A stretch of 64,000 nucleotides of DNA from Pseudomonas sp. dw_612 (lineage in GTDB: Bacteria > Pseudomonadota > Gammaproteobacteria > Pseudomonadales > Pseudomonadaceae): the NCBI RefSeq assembly GCF_018449725.1, contig NZ_JAAVVC010000022.1, positions 62,001 through 126,000 on the forward strand. Reading direction: 5' to 3'. Both the position numbers and the translations under genes were made by a program. Shown piece after piece: positions 58,976 through 64,000 of the stretch (its first letter is position 1; the number at the start of each line of letters is the position of its first letter). Under the pieces are notes generated by a model. The model was given only the letters and a program-made list of their open reading frames with translations. It made no database searches and had not been told where the DNA came from.

Positions 58976-61132
58976 TCAGAAACTGTACTTCGCCGTCAGC
59001 CCATAACTGCGCGGATTGCCATAGGTATCCGTGGAGCCCCACACAGTGCTGCTGCCAATCGCCGCGTAGTAAACGCGGTCGAAGATGTTGTTGGCGTTCA
59101 GTTGCAGGTCCAGGTGCTCATTGACCTTATAACCCGCCATCAGGTCCGCCACGGCGTAGCTGCCTTGTTCCACACGATAACTGCCATTGGCCACGTCCAC
59201 GTCGTTGTACATGCGGCTCTGCCAATAGACGTTGCCCCCCACGCGGAGTTTTTCCAGCGGGCCCTGGAGCCGGTAAACGGTCGACAGCTTGAACAGATGC
59301 TCCGGCGTGTCAGTCTCGAAACGCTGATTTTCGTTGGCCGGGTCGGTGTCCTTGATGTAGTGGGCGCGGGTGTAGGTGTAGCCGGCGCCGACCTGCCAGT
59401 TTTCGGTCAACGCGCCTTGCAGTTCCATGTCCACCCCTTGGCTGCGCACCAGGCCGGACGTTTCGTAGCAAGTCAGCACCGGGCAGCCCAGTTGAGTGGC
59501 GGCTTCGGTGGCGCGGTTTTTCTGGTCGGTCTGGAACACCGCCAGACTCGCGTTGAGGGCACCATCGAAGTATTCGCCCTTGATGCCGATTTCGTAGTTT
59601 TCCCCCACGATCGGATCAAGCAATTTGCCGGAAAGGTCCTGCGAGGTTTGTGGCGTGAAAATGTCGGTGTAGCTGGCGTACACGGAGTGGTGATCGTCGA
59701 GTTTGTAGATCAAGCCACCGTAGCGCGTCAGGTTGCGGGTGACCTTGTAGTCGCCGTCTCCCGAGCGGTCGTCGTAGTCATACCAGTCCAGGCGCCCGCC
59801 GAGAATCAGCGTGAGCGGGTCGGCGAGGCTCAACCGGGTGGTCAGGTAAACCGCGTCCTGCGTGGTGATGTTGTGGCTTTTGCCGTCACGCACGAAGTCC
59901 GGCTTCGGCGCGCCGATCGGCAACCCGGTGTCGTAGGGGCTGTAGTCTTTGCTGGTGTTGTCGTAAATGCGCTTGCTGGTGCCGATCACCACTTCATGGG
60001 TGCGCCCGAACGCTTCCACCGGGCCGCTGGCATAAGTGTCAAACGCGGTCTGCTTTTCGTCTTGCCTCGATTGCCATGCGGTGGTTTCCAGCGGACCGTC
60101 GTAGCGCGACAGGTAAGTCCCGGAGAACATGCCGTCCAGCGTTGAAGTCGAGCCGGCGAAGTGCAGTTTCCAATCATTGTCGAAGCGATGCTCGATGTCG
60201 CCGAACACCGTGTCGACCCGCAGCTTTTTGTTTTCCCAATCGGTGCCGGGGTAGGTGGAGCGGGGCAGGTTCAGGTGATGACCGTCCGTGCCGAGCGGCA
60301 AACCACCCCAGAAGAAATTGGTTTGGTCTTCCTGACGAGAGAAGCCCAGGGACGCGGTCGTGCTGTCGCTCAAGTCCGCTTCCGCAATCCCGTAGAACAG
60401 GCCGTGATCGCTTTGCTCCTTGTCGCGGAAACTGTCGGCATCCCGGTAAGAACCGACCATCCGTCCGCGCAACGTGCCGTTGTCGTTGAGCGGACCGGAA
60501 GCATCAAACTCACCGCGATAATCATCCCAACTGCCGGCCGCCCCCGTCAGGCTGACCTGCGGCGTGAACGTCGGGCGTTTGCGCACCATATTGATCGCCG
60601 CTGATGGATTGCCAGCCCCGGTGACCAGCCCCGTGGCACCGCGAATCACCTCCACGCGATCAAACATCGCCAGATTAGGCTGCACGCCCATGGTGTAGCC
60701 GGAATACGAACTCGGCAGACCGTCGTACATGATGTTGTCGATGTCGAAACCACGAGAACTGTACGTCTGACGCCCGGGTCCGCTGGACTGACTGAGGAAC
60801 AGGCCGGGCGTGTTCTTCACCACATCGTTAACGCTGGTCATGGCCTGATCGTCCATGCGCTGGCGGGTGATCACCGTCACGGCCTGCGGGGTTTCACGCA
60901 TGGTCAACGGCAACTTGGTCGCGGTTTGCATCGGGCCGGTGGTGTAGGAACCGGTGCCTTCAGTGGTGGCACCCAGTTGTTCGCTGGTGATGCTGGTGGC
61001 GTCCAGTTCTAGCGTTGCAGGCGGGTTCGCGGTTTCGGCGGCGATAGCGGCATGAGTGCTTGCGAAGTAGATGGCGATGGCCAGAAGACCCGGTGAAAAA
61101 GGCGTGCGGTTTTGCGGTTGATGCCCAAGCAT
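58976..61132 (-). CDS. TonB-dependent siderophore receptor
   Basis: This 718-residue outer-membrane protein has a Sec signal near the start, a plug domain (KLPLTMRETPQAVTVITRQRMDDQAMTSVNDVVKNTPGLFLSQSSG; YSSRGFDIDNIMYDGLPSS), and a 22-strand barrel ending in YGLTAKYSF with the C-terminal Phe. The ETPQAVTVITRQRM form is of the FpvA/FoxA-like siderophore group. There is a short N-terminal extension before the plug but no full secretin/STN signalling domain, and no FecI/FecR genes are near. ATG 61132 puts the signal peptide first. Upstream is a Fur box, so iron controls it. The ligand is unknown. Confidence 0.93.
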   Translation of the reverse strand: MLGHQPQNRTPFSPGLLAIAIYFASTHAAIAAETANPPATLELDATSITSEQLGATTEGTGSYTTGPMQTATKLPLTMRETPQAVTVITRQRMDDQAMTSVNDVVKNTPGLFLSQSSGPGRQTYSSRGFDIDNIMYDGLPSSYSGYTMGVQPNLAMFDRVEVIRGATGLVTGAGNPSAAINMVRKRPTFTPQVSLTGAAGSWDDYRGEFDASGPLNDNGTLRGRMVGSYRDADSFRDKEQSDHGLFYGIAEADLSDSTTASLGFSRQEDQTNFFWGGLPLGTDGHHLNLPRSTYPGTDWENKKLRVDTVFGDIEHRFDNDWKLHFAGSTSTLDGMFSGTYLSRYDGPLETTAWQSRQDEKQTAFDTYASGPVEAFGRTHEVVIGTSKRIYDNTSKDYSPYDTGLPIGAPKPDFVRDGKSHNITTQDAVYLTTRLSLADPLTLILGGRLDWYDYDDRSGDGDYKVTRNLTRYGGLIYKLDDHHSVYASYTDIFTPQTSQDLSGKLLDPIVGENYEIGIKGEYFDGALNASLAVFQTDQKNRATEAATQLGCPVLTCYETSGLVRSQGVDMELQGALTENWQVGAGYTYTRAHYIKDTDPANENQRFETDTPEHLFKLSTVYRLQGPLEKLRVGGNVYWQSRMYNDVDVANGSYRVEQGSYAVADLMAGYKVNEHLDLQLNANNIFDRVYYAAIGSSTVWGSTDTYGNPRSYGLTAKYSF

Positions 61133-61164
61133 GAATCTGACGCTCCCTGACGGCCATCCATGGC

Positions 61165-61193
61165 AATGATAATCGTGTTGAGAATTATTCTCG
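61165..61193. promoter_or_regulatory. Fur box of the TonB receptor gene
   Basis: AATGATAATCGTGTTGAGAA, continuing into TTATTCTC, contains GATAAT and GAGAATTATTCTC, close to the Fur consensus. It starts about 33 bases before the receptor start codon. Confidence 0.78.
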
Positions 61194-61386
61194 TCAGTGT
61201 GGCAGATTGTTTCCTTCCTAAAAACCCATTGGAGACAGGGGTTTAACAAATTTTTCACATTTACAGCGGCGGGGCGAAGCGTCAAAGAGGGGCTGACCGC
61301 GCATTCACGCGAGGCTATAGGGAGGTTGGGTACAAGCGGAAATACGCTGCAAACGACCGAAATCTGCAACCAGCAACCCCAAACAA

Positions 61387-61413
61387 AACGGGCGCCTTCA
61401 AGGCGCCCAGTTT
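61387..61413 (-). terminator. Terminator of the GFA-family gene
   Basis: GGGCGCCTT pairs with AAGGCGCCC, and on the minus strand GTTTTG follows. It is about 30 bases beyond the GFA stop codon. Confidence 0.7.
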
Positions 61414-61440
61414 TCATTCAGGTCAAACGATCCGCGACCA

Positions 61441-61848
61441 TCAGCCCTCCTGAGGCCACTGATCTTCTATTTCAAACCAGGAGGCTTTCGACGAGACACA
61501 CACGTGTTTCTGCTTGGTCGCGTGGAACGCCGTATCGAGCGTACCAATCGCAACCGAAATCCAATCCGGAAACTCGCCATTCGAATCCGACCAGAACAAC
61601 GAAGTCCCACAGTTCGAACAAAACTGCCGCGTGATCCCGGCCGACGATTGATAACGCTTGAGCGCATCCACACTGCTCGCGATCGAAATGGCCGATCTGG
61701 GAACACTGGCATACGTCGCGAACGCGGCGCCATGCGCCTTCCGGCAAATGCCGCAATGACAGTGCGACACGGCTTTCAGTTGACCCGAAACCTCATACTT
61801 CACGGCCCCGCACAGACAACTGCCTTGATGAAATTCATCCATGTTCAT
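61441..61848 (-). CDS. GFA-family protein (Mss4-like zinc fold)
   Basis: This 135-residue protein has the GFA/CENP-V pattern of zinc ligands: GSCLCGAVKYEV, SHCHCGICRKAHGAAFATY and RQFCSNCGTSLFW. The family is named after a glutathione-dependent formaldehyde-activating enzyme, but the role of most bacterial members is not established. No formaldehyde genes are near. Confidence 0.88.
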   Translation of the reverse strand: MNMDEFHQGSCLCGAVKYEVSGQLKAVSHCHCGICRKAHGAAFATYASVPRSAISIASSVDALKRYQSSAGITRQFCSNCGTSLFWSDSNGEFPDWISVAIGTLDTAFHATKQKHVCVSSKASWFEIEDQWPQEG

Positions 61849-61911
61849 CGGTTACTCAAATAAAAAAGAGGTGGGTAAGGGCACAGCGAACGCCGAACAA
61901 GTTTTCGCCGA

Positions 61912-62229
61912 TCAATCCTGAGCCCGTTTAATCGCATAAGCGAGTGTGGCGGCTTCGTCCCTGAGCGCATCGAACGTTTCATTCAACTCAACATGCCCGG
62001 GTTTCCAGGCAAACACACCCTCGACAAAACGTTGGCCAAGCACAAGATCATTGAGCGAACCCATCCCGCCGTAGGCTGACAACAGATACTCAACCCCGTA
62101 GGCATCCCCGTTCAACAAGTGCGCCCGCGCTTTGCGCATCCACTGACCCCAGTGAACGGCGCCTTCGCTTTCAAGCACCACGGCAAGTTGCTCAAGCACG
62201 CCAATAAGCTGCTCAGTCTTCGGTCCCAT
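61912..62229 (-). CDS. Small hypothetical protein
   Basis: This 105-residue acidic, helical protein is not recognised with certainty. It has LIGVLEQLAVVLESEGAVHWGQWMRKARAHLLNGDAYGVEYLLSAYGGMGSLNDLVL and ends in AATLAYAIKRAQD. The start at 62229 gives the coherent part. It lies eight bases after the gene at 62238-62642 on the same strand, so the two are an operon; such small acidic helical proteins are often immunity-like, but nothing proves it here. Confidence 0.65.
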   Translation of the reverse strand: MGPKTEQLIGVLEQLAVVLESEGAVHWGQWMRKARAHLLNGDAYGVEYLLSAYGGMGSLNDLVLGQRFVEGVFAWKPGHVELNETFDALRDEAATLAYAIKRAQD

Positions 62230-62237
62230 TATTGAAA

Positions 62238-62642
62238 TCACCCAAACTGCGGAACGATGGACTTGCCCAAATAATTCACCGCCGCCACGTACTGCCGGCC
62301 AGTCACGCTGACCAACCTCGCATGACACTCACAGCAATAGTCGTCGCTACCGTTTTCAAAGTTAAACAACACCGTCGCCTCTTGCAGCGCCGAAAGCGCG
62401 AAACCTTCCGCCCGAAGAATCTCCTCAAAACGCGATTTCAACGCATTGAGCCCGTTGGACAAATAGGGATGACTTTTCAACGCCGCAGGACACGGCTCGT
62501 CTTTCGTCAAATCAACCGCCGCAATCCTGACACCCAACGGCCGCAACGCTTCGCTGAAATGGGGATGAACCCAGGACAGCGAACTGCCGGCATGGTGAGC
62601 GAGGCTATGACACACGCTACTGAGGCGTTTATGGGAAGGCAT
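62238..62642 (-). CDS. Small hypothetical protein
   Basis: This 134-residue protein is not recognised. It has a His-rich N-terminus (RLSSVCHSLAHHAGSSLSWVHPHFSEALRPLG), then IAAVDLTKDEPCPAALKSHPYLSNGLNALKSRFEEIL and near the end DDYCCECHARLVSVTGRQYVAAVNYLG. The cysteine and histidine pattern could bind a metal. It is followed by the small acidic protein at 61912, forming a two-gene unit. Confidence 0.6.
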   Translation of the reverse strand: MPSHKRLSSVCHSLAHHAGSSLSWVHPHFSEALRPLGVRIAAVDLTKDEPCPAALKSHPYLSNGLNALKSRFEEILRAEGFALSALQEATVLFNFENGSDDYCCECHARLVSVTGRQYVAAVNYLGKSIVPQFG

Positions 62643-62708
62643 TCACAGTCCTTGCGAAGTCGGGGCGAGGCGAGCGACGGATTCTATGCCTCCACGCGTC
62701 CAACCGAC

Positions 62709-62743
62709 AAAAAAAACGGGTGCCTGCACGGCACCCGTTTTCA
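62709..62743. terminator. Strong terminator between small genes
   Basis: AAAACGGGTGCC pairs with GGCACCCGTTTT around TGCAC, with an A-run on one side and TTTTC on the other. It ends the gene at 62745-63017 (minus strand). Confidence 0.85.
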
Positions 62744-62744
62744 C

Positions 62745-63017
62745 TTACTCCTTAACCTGCGCCCGCAAGCGCCGACCGATCACATCCATCAAATCACAGC
62801 CATCGCGTAACGGAATGACCAACAACCTGCAGAAATCCGCCAACACCACCGTGTCGCAACCGATCTCGGCGCGGTAGGCAATGTTCTCCAACACCTGCGT
62901 GACCGTGCGGATGCGGTAATCGGCCATGGCTTGCAGAACGTCGAGTGGAGCGTGGGTGTCGATGAGCAGGGAAGCCGGGACCAGGTCGATTCCGGTGATA
63001 GGCATGTATCTTTCCAT
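62745..63017 (-). CDS. Small hypothetical protein with structured leader
   Basis: This 90-residue protein is not recognised. It has PASLLIDTHAPLDVLQAMADYRIRTVTQVLENIAYRAEIGCDTVVLADFCRLLVIPLRDGCDLMDVIGRRL, mainly helical, and resembles the many small orphan helical proteins (DUF3077/DUF6124-like) of pseudomonads in size and style, though it does not match any that I can name. A structured element lies about 66 bases before its start. It has its own strong terminator, so it is a stand-alone unit. Confidence 0.65.
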   Translation of the reverse strand: MERYMPITGIDLVPASLLIDTHAPLDVLQAMADYRIRTVTQVLENIAYRAEIGCDTVVLADFCRLLVIPLRDGCDLMDVIGRRLRAQVKE

Positions 63018-63082
63018 AAACGTAAAACTCCGATCAAAGCAAAGGTTGACTGCCCCTCAATCGTCGCCAAACGAATGGGTGA

Positions 63083-63151
63083 CAGCTGTACGCAGGTTGG
63101 CGAACCGGGATCGGAAAACCGGCAGACCCGAAGGTCTCCCGCGCACAGCTG
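63083..63151 (-). ncRNA. Structured 5' leader candidate
   Basis: On the minus strand CAGCTGTGCG (63151 down to 63142) pairs with CGTACAGCTG (63092 to 63083) to close a 69-base element. Inside are AGACC-TTCG-GGTCT (a UUCG tetraloop hairpin), GGTT-CGCC-AACC and a CCGG/CCGG stem. Multi-branch folding upstream of a small gene suggests a cis-acting RNA or a mobile repeat. I recall similar text before other small pseudomonad genes but could not check. Confidence 0.45.
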
Positions 63152-63485
63152 CCATAAAGACAGCTTTGCGAACGTGCAACAGCGTCTGCAAGAAAGCACA
63201 GAGCTTTTGCACCCGATCAAACAGGTCGCCAAACCTGATCGCCATTTGGGCGACGGGGCGGACTATAAGCCCCAAAAGCATAGGGATCAAGGCGGAGGAT
63301 TCCGATGTTGGTGTAGGAGTGCGCAGGCTCTATATCGCATGTCTTCAAAAATGCTATGCCGAAAAAGTGACAGTTTTCCTCTTGGTTATTCACTTTGGTT
63401 TTAAAGGGCTTTTTGTTTTCAACTACGTTGTTAGTGAGATGCGACAAGATTTAAGGCGCTTAAAAATAAAAGGGATGGCTGATTT
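63152..63485. other. AT-rising stretch without a supported gene
   Basis: I see no gene here. The first part is GC-rich and continues the leader region of the minus-strand gene at 62745; from about 63340 the sequence becomes AT-rich and leads into the gene at 63486. Open frames through it are poor in protein-like features. Confidence 0.4.
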
Positions 63486-64000
63486 ATGTTTATCGAACGA
63501 CGAATTAATGCTGCTTCAGGGTCAGTTGACCTATGGGAGTGTAGATGGGACAACTCCGTTGCTCCGGCACACAAAATCTATATAAGAAATATAGGGCCTG
63601 AGCATTCTCCTACTCCTCCAGTTGAGTTTTTTAGTGAAAAGTCAACGGCAATATGCTGGTCTTACGGTCGTACCCTTGGAAATATAGCGGTCTTCACTGA
63701 TACAATTTTAGGTAATTTTCCGGCTACTTCAGGCTGCGATGCACAGTTGCCGTGTTCAATTATTAATGCTGGAAAGTTTAGGAATGGTGCTCATCGTTGG
63801 TGGTGTACTACTCACCAAACGCACTGGGGTAACATGGCGGATCAGAAGTTGTATGCGGAATCTCAGGTCATGCGGTGTGCAAATCACGATCAAGGAATGA
63901 ATTATGTAGTAAATCCGTACTCGATTGATGTCGATGGTAATGCTGAGGTAGGAGTTTGGTGCTCAATGCCTGCTGCAATATCTACAGAAAATATTGAGTC
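63486..64000 (+). CDS. AT-rich unknown gene, truncated by the window edge
   Basis: From ATG 63486 a frame stays open for 171 codons to the edge. The protein begins MFIERRINAASGSVDLWE and includes GPEHSPTPPVEFFSEKSTA, CTTHQTHWGN and ANHDQGMNYVVNPYSIDVDG. Several Cys and His residues (WWCTTHQTHW; RCANHD) could bind metal. GGGAT lies about 12 bases before the start, and the previous in-frame codon but one is a stop (TGA 63480-63482). Codon use is AT-rich, unlike the neighbouring genes, so it is likely acquired. I do not recognise the family. Confidence 0.6.
   Translation, partial: MFIERRINAASGSVDLWECRWDNSVAPAHKIYIRNIGPEHSPTPPVEFFSEKSTAICWSYGRTLGNIAVFTDTILGNFPATSGCDAQLPCSIINAGKFRNGAHRWWCTTHQTHWGNMADQKLYAESQVMRCANHDQGMNYVVNPYSIDVDGNAEVGVWCSMPAAISTENIE

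Noticed and set aside
62926..63585. 219-codon plus-strand frame across the leader of the 62745 gene
   Set aside because: It runs opposite the start of that gene and through a structured non-coding element. Its translation is low in recognisable features, and its last part overlaps the better frame at 63486 in another phase.

Overview
The window is GC-rich chromosomal DNA of a plant- or soil-associated Pseudomonas, most likely of the P. fluorescens group. The basis is the product spectrum, the codon use, and many REP elements of the pseudomonad type (GTGGGAGCGGGCTTGCTCGC and the TGTAGCAGCTGGCGAAGCC variant). No rRNA, tRNA, transposase, integrase or CRISPR array was seen. The species call is an inference from composition and gene content.

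Layout. 0.3-3.1 kb: two small unknown genes and an ABC exporter. 3.1-16.6 kb: a patchwork of small oxidoreductases (SDR, atypical epimerases, F420-reductase-like NAD(P)-binding proteins, NTF2-like proteins), mostly paired with their own AraC, HxlR, LysR or HTH regulators; one truncated reductase remnant lies at 7.2 kb. 17.1-28.6 kb: a type VI secretion island (hcp, vgrG, a 1570-residue Rhs toxin, an immunity-like gene), followed by an AT-richer tail in which a DUF4265-like/PAAR block is duplicated and partly decayed. 29.0-32.9 kb: a class V aminotransferase and a reverse transsulfuration pair (cystathionine beta-synthase, gamma-lyase). 33.1-42.9 kb: a cluster matching rhizopine catabolism (moc): binding protein, TIM-barrel protein, Gfo/Idh dehydrogenase, sigma-54 activator, LacI regulator, then a desaturase-type oxygenase, Rieske ferredoxin, ferredoxin reductase and a second TIM-barrel protein. 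43-53.4 kb: accessory metabolism and regulators (RidA, LysR, a Tat-type polysaccharide deacetylase, LOG, MocR/PdxR type regulator, azoreductase, SMR exporter, MFS pump). 53.4-58.9 kb: two exported proteins made of 13-residue VAEGGSDR repeats, interleaved with a CHASE4-PAS-GGDEF-EAL protein and duplicated REP/terminator modules. 59-61.1 kb: a Fur-controlled TonB siderophore receptor. 61.4-64 kb: GFA protein, small unknown genes, a structured leader, and an AT-rich gene running off the edge.

How it works together. The moc cluster has its own visible control logic: a canonical -24/-12 promoter and a GACATGTC pair lie between the sigma-54 activator and the left operon, and a palindrome sits between the LacI gene and the right operon. 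The T6SS island has the usual order of tube, spike, toxin and immunity, and its tail records repeated turnover of immunity and PAAR genes. The three VAEGGSDR-repeat proteins (14.1, 53.6 and 58.5 kb) share an upstream region as well as coding sequence, so they are probably one co-regulated family of secreted proteins. They and the moc control region are the most promising material for new biology.
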